Notes under the pieces: generated by a model
The model's database searches: none
Told to the model about the DNA's origin: nothing
What the model saw: the letters and a program-made list of their open reading frames with translations, nothing else
Part shown: positions 9,124 to 17,700 of the stretch, in pieces
Position numbering within the stretch: position 1 is the first letter of the stretch
How the letters are laid out: every line of letters starts with the position of its first letter
Source of the DNA: JASLEW01 sp035544895
Lineage (GTDB): Bacteria > Acidobacteriota > Thermoanaerobaculia > Multivoradales > UBA5704
Assembly (NCBI GenBank): GCA_035544895.1
Contig: DASZZM010000064.1
Span: 1-64,000, forward strand
Direction of reading: 5' to 3'
DNA length: 64,000 bases
Translations under genes and position numbers: made by a program

Positions 9124-9509
9124 GCCCGCGCGCGACACGGCTGCTCGCCGAGCTGTCGATCCGCGGCGTCGAGGTCAGCCACGACGGTGCGCGGCTGCGC
9201 TTGCGGCCGAGCTCGGCGCTGACGCCGGAGCTGATCGAGGAGCTGCGGGCGTTGAAGGGCGAGATCTTGCGGCTGCTGGGCAGCCGAGCGCTGGCGCGCC
9301 TGCGCGAGGCCGGAGGCTGGCCGGGGCCGGAGGAGTGGCGGGTGCTGGTGGCGCTGGCGCGGGCGGGGCGGCGCGGGATGAGGGAGGCGGAGTTGGCGCG
9401 GCAGGCGCGGGTGGAGCGGGAGGATCTGGGACGGGTGCTGGCGCAGCTGGAGAGGCGGGGGGAGGTGCGGGGGGATGGGGTGGGTGGGGTGAGGCTGGTG
9501 GTGTGCTGA
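9120..9509 (+). CDS. Small protein with TubC_N-like segment plus winged-helix-like tail
   Basis: 129-aa protein starting at TTG 9120, which overlaps the stop of the primase-helicase gene (TTGA). Residues 5-52 (LLAELSIRGVEVSHDGARL..., LTPELIEELRALKGEIL) match the pattern of the TubC N-terminal docking domain: a Leu-rich helix, a short beta hairpin, then LTPEL plus a helix ending in a LL pair. Residues about 65-125 have the spacing of a small winged helix (EWRVLVALARAGRRGMREAE, then LGRVLAQLERRGEV). TubC_N was described in polyketide/NRPS docking, but similar segments occur next to replication genes of mobile elements; here the context argues for a role with the adjacent helicase, not with the distant NRPS genes. 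Assignment is by eye only. Confidence 0.6.
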   Translation: MSPRATRLLAELSIRGVEVSHDGARLRLRPSSALTPELIEELRALKGEILRLLGSRALARLREAGGWPGPEEWRVLVALARAGRRGMREAELARQARVEREDLGRVLAQLERRGEVRGDGVGGVRLVVC

Positions 9510-9602
9510 GGGGTGAAGGCGGAAGGGCGGCGCCAGTGGACAGGATCGGCGGCAGAAGATCGCAGCCAAGGCGGTAGGAGGCAAGCAGGCGAGGAGGTCA
9601 CC

Positions 9603-9923
9603 GTGAGCTCGAGAGTGCCACAGCAGATGGGCCTGGCCGAGGTGCGCAGAGTGGTGCGGGGAGAGAGGATCCTTTCGCTTCCGGCGCTGTGCGGCAAGGT
9701 GGGCGACCTGGGCAGGTCGACGGTGTGGGAGATGGTGCGCGACGAGGACTTCCCGGCGCCGGTGCAGTTGAGCCCAAACCGGATCGGTTGGCTGGAGTCC
9801 GAGGTGGATGAGTGGATCGCGGCGCTGGTGCGGTCGGGGCGAGAGAGGGTGACGCCGATCAGGGCGCGGGTGAGGAGGAAGGAAAGGAAGGGAGGAGGAG
9901 AGGCGCGATCAGGCAGGCGGTGA
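9603..9923 (+). CDS. AlpA-family DNA-binding regulator/excisionase-like protein
   Basis: Small site-specific DNA-binding protein. I chose GTG at 9603 because GAGGAGG lies at 9591-9597, 5 bases upstream; the open frame extends back to 9513 without a ribosome-binding site. The 106-aa product has an AlpA/MerR-like helix-turn-helix: LPALCGKVGDLGRSTVWEMV, then DFPAPVQLSPNRIGWLESEVDEWI, the usual AlpA pattern in which a wing precedes a W-x-E-x-E-V-x-x-W-I helix. The tail is Arg/Lys/Gly-rich. AlpA proteins activate excision or integrase genes of prophages and integrative elements; a recombinase gene lies about 0.9 kb downstream on the other strand. Confidence 0.8.
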   Translation: MSSRVPQQMGLAEVRRVVRGERILSLPALCGKVGDLGRSTVWEMVRDEDFPAPVQLSPNRIGWLESEVDEWIAALVRSGRERVTPIRARVRRKERKGGGEARSGRR

Positions 9924-9993
9924 GGGTCAAGGTGGTGAATTCCAAACCCCGTGGTACCGGGCCCGCGCCCGGGAAGGCGTTGGGCTAGGATCG

Positions 9994-10716
9994 GTGGTAG
10001 TGCAAGAGTCTGGTCTCCCCACACGGCAGTCCCTCAACTTCATCGGTCCCCTTCTGCCCGGGCCGGGTGCGCGGCTCCTGGAGGTTGGCTGCGGCGATGG
10101 CCGGTTGGCCAGGGATCTCGTGCGGCTGGGTTTCGCCGTTGTCGGCGTCGATCGTGACCCGGCGGCCGTTCAGGCGGCCAGGACGAGGGGGGTGGAGGCG
10201 CTGGAGGCTGACTTTCTCGACTTCACGGCCGCACCTTTCGACGTGATCCTCTTCACCCGCTCACTGCATCACATTCACCCGGTGGAGGCTGCCCTGGATC
10301 GGGCTGCGCGTCTGCTGCGGTCGCCCGGCCTGATCATCGCCGACGAGTTTGCCTGGGATCGCATCGACTTCCCGACCGCCCGCTGGCTCTATGACCTCCG
10401 GCGCATCCTCGAGGCTGGCGGGATCCTCGCCCCGGAGGCGGCCTCGGTGAGCCATGAGCCTCTGGAGCGCTGGTTGGAGCACCATCGTCACACCCCTCCC
10501 CTCGCCTCCGGCGATGCCATGCTGCATGCGGCGGGAGAACGCTTCGAGCTGCTGAGTGAGGCGCCCGCCCCCTATCTCTACAGGTATTTTCACCATTGGC
10601 TGGCACCTCGGCCGTCCGCCGATCCGGTGTGCGGGGCGGTCCTCGCGATGGAAGCGGCCCTCATCGAGCACGGCGCGCTGGCCGCCGTCGGCCTGCAGTT
10701 TGCGGCCCGCCAGTGA
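9994..10716 (+). CDS. Class I SAM-dependent methyltransferase
   Basis: Predicted small-molecule methyltransferase of 240 aa. Motif I is LLEVGCGDGRLARDL (about residues 27-41), followed by the acidic residue of motif II in VVGVDRDP and by motif III/IV FDVILFTRSLHHIHP; a UbiE/Methyltransf_11-type fold is indicated. The second half (TARWLYDLRRILEAGGI, HTPPLASGDAM, YLYRYFHHWL) is a substrate-binding cap I cannot match to a substrate. The start is GTG 9994 or GTG 10000; AGGA at 9987-9990 favours the second, which shortens the protein by two residues. A GC-rich palindromic stretch sits between it and the AlpA-like gene, so it is probably transcribed alone. Confidence 0.8.
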   Translation: MVVQESGLPTRQSLNFIGPLLPGPGARLLEVGCGDGRLARDLVRLGFAVVGVDRDPAAVQAARTRGVEALEADFLDFTAAPFDVILFTRSLHHIHPVEAALDRAARLLRSPGLIIADEFAWDRIDFPTARWLYDLRRILEAGGILAPEAASVSHEPLERWLEHHRHTPPLASGDAMLHAAGERFELLSEAPAPYLYRYFHHWLAPRPSADPVCGAVLAMEAALIEHGALAAVGLQFAARQ

Positions 10717-10867
10717 GCACGGCGGAATCGTTCCGAGCAGAGTCTGGAGACCAGCCATCACCACCTCATCGTCGTCCGCCACTGCACGGCGATCCGTGAC
10801 AAGGCGCCCGGTTCGGCTCGGTCCTCGTATCTCGCGCTGCCAGTGCCCAATGGACCTGAAACTGCGC

Positions 10868-11812
10868 CTAAATCGGAAGTTGGAGCAACTTCCGCCGGGG
10901 GTGATGAGCTGCCAAGAGTCGCCGCTGCTGGCCAGCCTCGACGCTGGTGTATATCTGTGTTGTTGCGATCGAGCTATGCCCAAGTAGGTGTTGAATGTAC
11001 CTGATGTCAACGCCTCTTTCGAGGAGGAGCGTGGCTATGGAGTGGCGGATCATATGGGGCGTCAGGTGGAGCTGAAGTCCTGCACGGACAGCGGCGTTCT
11101 TTAGCATGGCGCGGACAGATTGGTCGGACAGGTGGTGGCCGATCTCGCTCCGGAAGAAGTATTCGCTGTGGCCGTTGCTCCCCTGGTAGAGACTCTGGTG
11201 AGCCTTGAGAGCGGCGATGGTCTCATCGTCGCAGAGCTGTATCAAGCGCTCCCTGGCTCCCTTCCCCAAGATGCGGACCGAGCCCTCGCGAAGGTCGACT
11301 TCCTCGCTCTTGAGGCTGCAGATCTCGGAGACTCGCGCCCCAGTCGCGAAGAGAAGCTCGAGGACCGCGATGTTACGGACGGCCCTACGATAGGCCCTCG
11401 AGTCGTCCTTCCAGAGCGACTGTTTGCGGGCGTAGAGATAGCGGAAGAGACTTCGGAGGTCGGCGAGCGAGACGGTGCGTGGGAGGCGGCGTGCTTCGCG
11501 AATGCGCACTTCCATCTTGCGGAATGGGTTGATGGGAATGATGTCCTCTCGCTCGAGGAAGTGGAAGAAGACTTTGACAGTGGCTACCTTGCGCTTGATG
11601 GTCTTCTCTGCGCGGCGGCCAAAGAGGCTCTGTATGTACTGACGGAGCGCAACCTTATCGATAGCCGGTATGCTGAGCAAGTCGTCTCGAAGGCGAAGGT
11701 GCTCGGTCAGTTGTCGGAGGTCGATCTCGTAGGCTCGCAGGGTCTTTGGGCTCAAATTCTTTTCGTATCGACAATGCGCCAGAAAGATCGTGATGGCTTC
11801 AGCAAGCGTCAT
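10868..11812 (-). CDS. XerC/D-like tyrosine recombinase
   Basis: Site-specific recombinase of 314 aa. An N-terminal SAM-like core-binding domain (residues 1-90, with YEKNLSPKTLRAYEIDL) precedes the catalytic domain. All active-site residues are visible: R160 in GARVSEI, K184 in ILGKGARER, H253 and R256 in HMIRHS, H279 in LLGHSS, and the nucleophile Y288 in TTQIYTSV. Length is normal for XerC/D and there is no integron-integrase insertion. The start is ATG at 11812, with GGAGGGGA a few bases upstream on the minus strand. Its DNA is visibly less GC-rich than the conjugation genes, so it probably marks the edge of an acquired island. It sits 345 bases from the left copy of a 19-bp inverted repeat, which could be its target, although nothing proves this. 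Confidence 0.9.
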   Translation of the reverse strand: MTLAEAITIFLAHCRYEKNLSPKTLRAYEIDLRQLTEHLRLRDDLLSIPAIDKVALRQYIQSLFGRRAEKTIKRKVATVKVFFHFLEREDIIPINPFRKMEVRIREARRLPRTVSLADLRSLFRYLYARKQSLWKDDSRAYRRAVRNIAVLELLFATGARVSEICSLKSEEVDLREGSVRILGKGARERLIQLCDDETIAALKAHQSLYQGSNGHSEYFFRSEIGHHLSDQSVRAMLKNAAVRAGLQLHLTPHMIRHSIATLLLERGVDIRYIQHLLGHSSIATTQIYTSVEAGQQRRLLAAHHPRRKLLQLPI

Positions 11813-12156
11813 GTCTTCCCCTCCAGAAGTTCTCAGGAAGGGGAATCATAGGGGCTAACCGCTGAGTAGCTTCTGCGCAATCTTTTCAGAGCCGAGGTCA
11901 GGTTGTCCACCCAGCCGCGGATTTCAGCGCGGACGTAAGCAACTCACTTCTCCACAATTGATCTAGCTCCAAGCCTCTGAGGGAAGAGTCGGGCCTTACG
12001 CCAGTCCGAGCCCCGCGCTGCAGGCGTAGCTCCTGCGCGATCTCGGCGAACCTGTAAATCATCGCCGCTTCCGTGATCTTCGGAGGCGGCGTCAGCATCG
12101 GTTCGCCTCCGCGTGAGCGCCTGACCTGCCGTCGCGCCGACTTCCGGGTTTGCTTG

Positions 12157-12175
12157 CGGATAACTAAGGATTATC
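12157..12175 (+). repeat. Left copy of 19-bp inverted repeat
   Basis: CGGATAACTAAGGATTATC. The reverse complement recurs at 18400-18418 with one mismatch (18 of 19). It is AT-rich in a GC-rich setting. Possible roles are a recombination site for the adjacent tyrosine recombinase or an operator shared by two promoters. Confidence 0.7.
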
Positions 12176-12195
12176 GTGCTGATACCGAGGCATCC

Positions 12196-12211
12196 GCGCA
12201 TTCGAATGCGC
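12196..12211. promoter_or_regulatory. 16-bp perfect palindrome
   Basis: GCGCATTCGAATGCGC is its own reverse complement. It lies 20 bases after the 19-bp repeat and about 245 bases before the glycosyltransferase start. It may be an operator for a dimeric regulator; a chance palindrome of this length is unlikely but not excluded. Confidence 0.45.
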
Positions 12212-12456
12212 ATGGCACCTGAAGCATTCACCGAGCCGACGAGCCGGTGTTCGGACCTGGCCCGCGCGGTGACCGAGTCTCCACACCAGCCCGCGCCGAG
12301 CCAAGCGCCACGCCTGACCGGCGCTCAGCCGCCAGCCAGCTTGCCGCCACCAACTTGCCACGCTGGGACACTCTACGGGCGCCGCCGCCCCAACCGTTTC
12401 GCTGCAGCTCCAGATTCACCGTCCTAGGTGGCGGCCATCACAAGACGTTACCTACT

Positions 12457-13578
12457 ATGCCAGCCGTCTCCATTATCGTGCCGATCTTCAACGGCATCCG
12501 CTATCTACCCGCATTTTTCGAATCACTCGCCAGAGCGGTACCGCCGAGCGCCGAGCTCATCCTCGTCGATGACGCCTCGACCGAGCCGGTTTTCGATGCC
12601 TTGCCGTCCGACTATCCAGTTACCTCGATCATGAAGTTGAAGCTCGCTCAAAACCAAGGCTATTCGGCGGCGGTGAACCACGGGTTCGCCCGCGCCAGCG
12701 GCGACATCCTCATCCAATTGAATACTGACTTGGTGCTCGATCTCCGCTGCATCGACGCTATGCTCCATCTCATCGACAGCACTTCACAGGTCGGCATCGT
12801 CGGTTCGAAGCAGCTCTTTCCCACCACCGGCCTCGTGAGGCATATCGGCATGGCCTTCGGTCGCTACAGCCATCGCCACATCTACGCTGGCCTTCCCGCA
12901 GACCATCCTCTGTGCTGCAAAACGAGGCCGATGCAGATCGTCAGCGGCGCTACGGCCGCCATGGCTAGAACTCTTCTGAACGAAATCGGGCCGCTGGACG
13001 AGAACTACTACAACACCCAGGAGAACCTCGACCACTGCCTAAAAGCACATGCTCGCGGTTTCATCAACTATACCTGCGCCGACTCTATCGTCTATCACTG
13101 GGTGGGACAATCAGGACCGGCTCGCTACGCGAGGGCCGAGGAGGGCGAGGCGTACTTTTGGTCTCAGTGGGTCTCATCGCGAACCATCGATCTCCCGCGA
13201 TTCGTCGACGAAGCGCTCGATCAGCTGCTCGATGCCCACCCGCGGCTCAGCAGCTATAACTTCGAAGCCCTAAACCTTTGCCGCAGTAGCGACGATCAGC
13301 TCCTTTACGAGTGCCTCGAGCGGCGATGGCCCGACTGCGGAATACGGGGGCATACCACGCAGGCATTCAACAGCGCGACCACGAAGCTCTGGCTGCCGAT
13401 GGAGCTGCCGCACTGGGCCATGAGCAATCCTTCGCCCTACGTTTACTTGGTCGATCGCCTGAGTCAGCTCGCGGAGAACCGCATGTGGTTCGAGGCGAGA
13501 CATCGCATCGTCGAGGAGGAGATCGTTCTCGATGCGCGAGCAGGAGCCCTCACGTCACATGAGCTGCTGGCACTCTGA
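12457..13578 (+). CDS. Family 2 glycosyltransferase
   Basis: Predicted GT-A glycosyltransferase of 373 aa. ATG 12457 is chosen because the conserved N-terminus begins there: VSIIVPIFNGIRYLP, the sugar-nucleotide-binding LILVDDAST, QNQGYSAAVNHGFARASGD, and a DxD-like LNTDLVL. Later segments (GATAAMARTLLNEIGPLDENYYNTQENLDHCLKAHARGF, shown here only as landmarks GATAAM, GPLDENYY, EENLDHC-like) resemble rhamnosyltransferase-type GT2 enzymes with the E-D catalytic region. The C-terminal 130 residues match nothing I recognise. Twelve bases separate it from a DegT-type sugar aminotransferase, so the two probably form an operon making and adding an amino sugar. Lower GC than the flanking NRPS and conjugation regions suggests acquisition. 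Confidence 0.83.
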   Translation: MPAVSIIVPIFNGIRYLPAFFESLARAVPPSAELILVDDASTEPVFDALPSDYPVTSIMKLKLAQNQGYSAAVNHGFARASGDILIQLNTDLVLDLRCIDAMLHLIDSTSQVGIVGSKQLFPTTGLVRHIGMAFGRYSHRHIYAGLPADHPLCCKTRPMQIVSGATAAMARTLLNEIGPLDENYYNTQENLDHCLKAHARGFINYTCADSIVYHWVGQSGPARYARAEEGEAYFWSQWVSSRTIDLPRFVDEALDQLLDAHPRLSSYNFEALNLCRSSDDQLLYECLERRWPDCGIRGHTTQAFNSATTKLWLPMELPHWAMSNPSPYVYLVDRLSQLAENRMWFEARHRIVEEEIVLDARAGALTSHELLAL

Positions 13579-13590
13579 GAACGTACGTTC

Positions 13591-14697
13591 GTGATCCGAC
13601 TCTTCCAACCTACGCTCGGCGAAGACGAACTCGCCGCGATCGCCGGCGTTTTCGCGGACCAATGGCCGGGAACCGGTCCGCGCGTGCGACAGTTCGAGGA
13701 AGCCTTTGCCAGCTACATCGGGGCGCCACCCGAGCAGATGATAGCGGTGACCAGTTGCACCGAGGGCCTCTTCCAGGCTATGGCCGCCCTGGAGTTAGAT
13801 GCGGCCTCGGAAGTGCTGCTGCCGACGGTGAGCTTCATCGGCGCAGCGCACGCCGTGCACGCCACCGGTGCACGGATACGTCTGGTGGACGTCGATCCCG
13901 TTACTCTGAATCCGCGCTTGGAGCACATTGCTGACGCGCTGACACCACATACGCGCGCGATTTTGGTGCTCCACTACGGGGGTCAATTGCCGGAAATATC
14001 CGCCATCGCCGAGCTTGCGAGAGCTGTCGGTGTCACTCTCGTCGAGGACACCGCCTGTGGACTAGGCGGGGGCCAGGGCGCCGCCTATGGAACTCTCGGC
14101 GACGTCGGGGTATGGTCATTCGATGCCATGAAGCTGTTGGTGACCGGGGACGGGGGGATGCTCAGAATTTCGGATGCCAATCTCAGGAGGAAGATCTACG
14201 ATCAGGTGAGCCTGGGAGGTGTCGTACCAGGGCACGAGGTCGCAGGTGGCGCCGTGGAGTGGTGGAGGGTGAACCCCAGCTGCGCCGGACGCAAGGCTCG
14301 CATGAATGACCTGGCGGCGGCGATCGGCCTTGCTCAGCTCGCCAAGCTCGACGTCTTCGTGGAGCGTCGCAGAGAAATCGGCCAAACGTACGACAGTGCG
14401 CTCCGGGGCCTGCCCTGGATCGGCCTGCCGCCGCCTCAGAAAGGTGTGCCCTACTTCTATTGGATTCGCACCGCTCCCCCGATTCGCGACCGTCTCGCAG
14501 CCTATCTTCGCGAGCACGGAGTCTACACCACGTTCAGATATTGGCCGCTGCACCGCACAAAGCTCTACGCAGACGGGCAGTCCTATCCAGGAGCCGACCA
14601 GGCGGCCGACAGTACGCTGCTCCTGCCGGTGCATCAAAATCTTTCAACCGCCGACGTGGCGCGAGTAATCGACCTGATGCTCGGCTTTAGATGCTAA
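13591..14697 (+). CDS. DegT/DnrJ/EryC1-family PLP aminotransferase
   Basis: Predicted nucleotide-sugar aminotransferase, 368 aa, a normal length for the family. It converts a keto-sugar nucleotide to an amino sugar with PLP. Visible features are FQPTLGEDELAAIAGVF at the start, the cofactor-phosphate region SCTEGLFQAMAAL, PTVSFIGAAHAV, VDVDPVTLNP, the PLP-ring aspartate in VEDTACGLGG, and the Schiff-base lysine K181 in VWSFDAMKLLVTGDGGM, slightly different from the common F-S-F-x-x-x-K-x-x-x-x-G-E-G-G. The start is GTG 13591. It is downstream of a glycosyltransferase and ends 22 bases from the end of the oppositely oriented STAND gene. Confidence 0.87.
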   Translation: MIRLFQPTLGEDELAAIAGVFADQWPGTGPRVRQFEEAFASYIGAPPEQMIAVTSCTEGLFQAMAALELDAASEVLLPTVSFIGAAHAVHATGARIRLVDVDPVTLNPRLEHIADALTPHTRAILVLHYGGQLPEISAIAELARAVGVTLVEDTACGLGGGQGAAYGTLGDVGVWSFDAMKLLVTGDGGMLRISDANLRRKIYDQVSLGGVVPGHEVAGGAVEWWRVNPSCAGRKARMNDLAAAIGLAQLAKLDVFVERRREIGQTYDSALRGLPWIGLPPPQKGVPYFYWIRTAPPIRDRLAAYLREHGVYTTFRYWPLHRTKLYADGQSYPGADQAADSTLLLPVHQNLSTADVARVIDLMLGFRC

Positions 14698-14704
14698 AGG
14701 TGTG

Positions 14705-14720
14705 ACCGCCGAGTGGCGGT
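14705..14720. terminator. Short hairpin between convergent genes
   Basis: ACCGCC and GGCGGT form a 6-bp stem with a 4-base loop between the aminotransferase stop and the STAND gene stop. There is no T-tract on either strand. It may weakly terminate both convergent transcripts. Confidence 0.3.
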
Positions 14721-17700
14721 TAGTAGATCACGTAGTCAACGGCGCCTACTCTAAACCACTCGTGGCTTACGCGGCCATCGCGATCTACTTTCAGCTCCCC
14801 TGTGGCGAGATTGCTGAACATGCTCCGGAGGGCGGGATATTGGCCTAGAGCTCTTTCGGCCCGCTCGTCGTTTGCCAGCATGAGGTAGCGCACGGCGTGC
14901 GCCAATGGCACTGCGAGCAGCTGGAAACGAGGCGTGCGATCAGGTTCCGCATACGCGTCGAGGCTAAACATCATCAGCTCTAGCGCCGCTGCCGCTGCGT
15001 CGTGAGGTGACTGGCCGGCCAGAAAGAGGCTGTGCGCAAGATTGATATGTGCCCGCCACAGGGTCTCCAATTGTCGGGCGCGAGCGGCAAGTGAGGTCGC
15101 TTGGCTAAACCAGTCGATCTCATCTCCCCGGCACCACAGGGCGTGGATCACTCCCAGCAGTAGGGAAGCAGCGGCCGCGTCCTTCAGTCGCCCAAGCGGG
15201 TGGGCCCGCCTAAACACCAATAGAAGGCTCTCGTGCGCCGCGGTCAATCTCGCACTCTTCTCATGGGGCGGGCCCTCTTGATACTGCACCACCATTCTTG
15301 CCATCGCAAGATTGAGGGTCAGCCGCAGCTTCGTTCCTTCGTCTTCCTGCAAAGGGCCTGTAAAAATCAGGCACCGCTCGAGCACACTTTCGCTCTCGAT
15401 AGGAGCCTCACAGAGAAGTATGTTGGCGTAGGTGATCAGGACCCCGACGGCCTCGGAGGATGTTCCGATCAGCTTCTCGGCGATGCTCGCTGCGCTGCGG
15501 GCTTCCACGACCGCCCGCTTCAACTCGCCGGCGAAGGCGAGGGCGGCGCTGTGCGTGTGCTGCATCTCCATCAAGACAGGCTGCCACCTTTCCTCTGCCG
15601 ACGCCGTGGCTGTCCGCATCAGGCTGGCGAGCTCATCAACTGCCGCCTGGGTGATCGCAAGAGCCTCAGCCGGCCTGCGGTCATGGAACAGGATCTCAGC
15701 CTTCATTGCCAGCAGGGCAAAGCGCCTTTCCCATGCGCCCTCGGAGCGGTCGGCCGCTAGCAGCGAGGTATCGCGCAGTCGCTGTTCGACGATCGCGAGT
15801 CCGCGCTCGAGACGCTCGAACGCCACGTCAGACCGCCCCGCGCGCGTCAGGATCGTGCATAGTGCCAGCTCGTCGTCGCAGGCACGCACCAAGGAGTGAC
15901 TGGCCAAGGGCCGCCAGAGATTCTCTGGCCAGGTGATGGCGTCGAGAAGGGTGGCCAGGATTCGTGCTTCCAAGGTGCGATCGTGGCGCGCTGCGGCTCC
16001 TCGCAAGGCAAGCCTGAGCAGGCTTCGAACTCTTGCCGTTCGGGGGGTCGGGCTCTCCAACTCCACTCGGGCTTGAACATAACGCAGTGCGGGGCTCAGG
16101 CGCCGCTGCTGATCGAACCAGCCTAAATAGGCATCTACCACGGCCTGACGGTCAGCTGCCGGCAACTGAATGCTCCGTACCGTCTGGAAGTAATTCTCGT
16201 GGCGAAACGAGACCTGGAGGTCGGGCCCGGAATCCGCTGGAAACCGGATGAACTCGGTTGATTCGATGTTGCCTTGGGTAACACCTGACGCCAGCCGGCT
16301 CCACAGGTGCCGGAAAAGCGCAGCAGGTAGGTTGTCGTCGACAAGTGCGGAAGCCCACAACAGGATTGCGAGCTGCCGATCGTGCACCCAGTAGTACTGC
16401 CATCGCGCCGCGATCGTCTCCAACACCGTCGGAGGGAGTTTCACGCTGCGGAAGTCAGGCAGGACCATATAAATCAGGCCGGTCCGCGGATTCTGAGCTA
16501 GAATTCCGTGCTGCTGCAGGAGCTTTATCTGCTCGAGCAAGTGAAGCGGATTCCCGCCTGCGACCCGATGCACGGTGTCGATCAACTCCTGCTGCAGCCC
16601 GAGGAGCGCCCTTGGCAGTACCGGCTGCGCGCTGTGTGGCTGCTCGAACAAGCGCTGAGTGAAGGCGGCGCTTTCGTGAGGCTCGAAGGACCGGCAGCGC
16701 GCCACTGGGCAGCTCAGGCGGCCGATGAAGCGCTCGTACATCCGAGTCGACCAGCCTGTCTCGGCTTCTTGGCGGTGCTCGTGCATTCTCCCCTCCAGGA
16801 GGAACAGCACTCGCAATCCCGTCGGGGCTCCGCCCGGCTGGCTTGACTCCTCTAGATGATCCAGCTGCCAAATCAAACGATCGAGCGTCTCGAGGACATC
16901 AAGCGTGCACCAATGGAGATCGTGAAGGTGAATGATAACCGGCGATAATCGGGACTGCTGCGCAATGAGCACGAGAAAGACCGATAGAAGTGACTGATCG
17001 TCGCCAGAGGAGCCAGGCGCTCCCGCCTGTCCGCACAGCGCCTCGATCGCCGATCTCGCCCTGATCGCGAGGTTGGGCTCGAGGTGGCTGAGCACGCGGT
17101 CGATACGTAGACTCGCGGAATCGTTTCCCGCCGATGTCTCGGCCAAGCCGAGGAGTAGGTTGGCCAAAATTCGTCGCGGGAACTCCGTCGAATGGGCCTG
17201 TCTTGCCGAAACGACGTAGGCGCCATGCCGCCTTGCGTCGAGGGACATCTCCTGGCAGAGCCTCGTCTTCCCAGCTCCTCCGGCTCCCACCACTGCGACG
17301 CATGAAACCTTGCCTGCCTGCGCCTGCAGCATTCCTCGGCGAAGCTCGTCGAGGGGCTCGCGGTAGGGCACGGCGTAGAACGGAGGCCTCAGATTCTCGA
17401 TCACCATTACGCTGGGCAATTCGGTGATCGTTACCGGCGCGGCCGGATATTCGAGCTGCTGAACTGCGATCGTCCCCAACGATTGCGCCCCGACTGCATA
17501 GAACATGAATTCCAAATCCACCTCAGAGGTAAACGGGCTTTCACGACCCGCTGAGCCGAAGTCGATTGTCAGGCCTTGGAGGGTCGTCGTCTCAGGGGGT
17601 GCCAGTAACATCGCCGCCGACCGAGCGTGGGGCGGCTTCCAGCCGAGGTTGAACCGATCGGCCGCGAGTGAGCGCCTCGATAGACGAATACGAACCCGGA

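Larger units (their letters stand above)
11813..12456. other. Gene-poor region between recombinase and glycosyltransferase
   Basis: No convincing gene here. A 66-codon minus-strand frame (11898-12098) begins MLTPPPKITEAAMIYRFAEI but has no recognisable domain. The glycosyltransferase frame stays open back to 12247, but that part is Pro/Ala/Arg-rich and does not resemble the family. The region does contain one copy of a 19-bp inverted repeat and a 16-bp palindrome, listed separately, which suggest a recombination or control zone. Confidence 0.55.

Noticed and set aside
11898..12098. 66-codon minus-strand frame
   Set aside because: No domain, no convincing ribosome-binding site; reported only within the gene-poor region.
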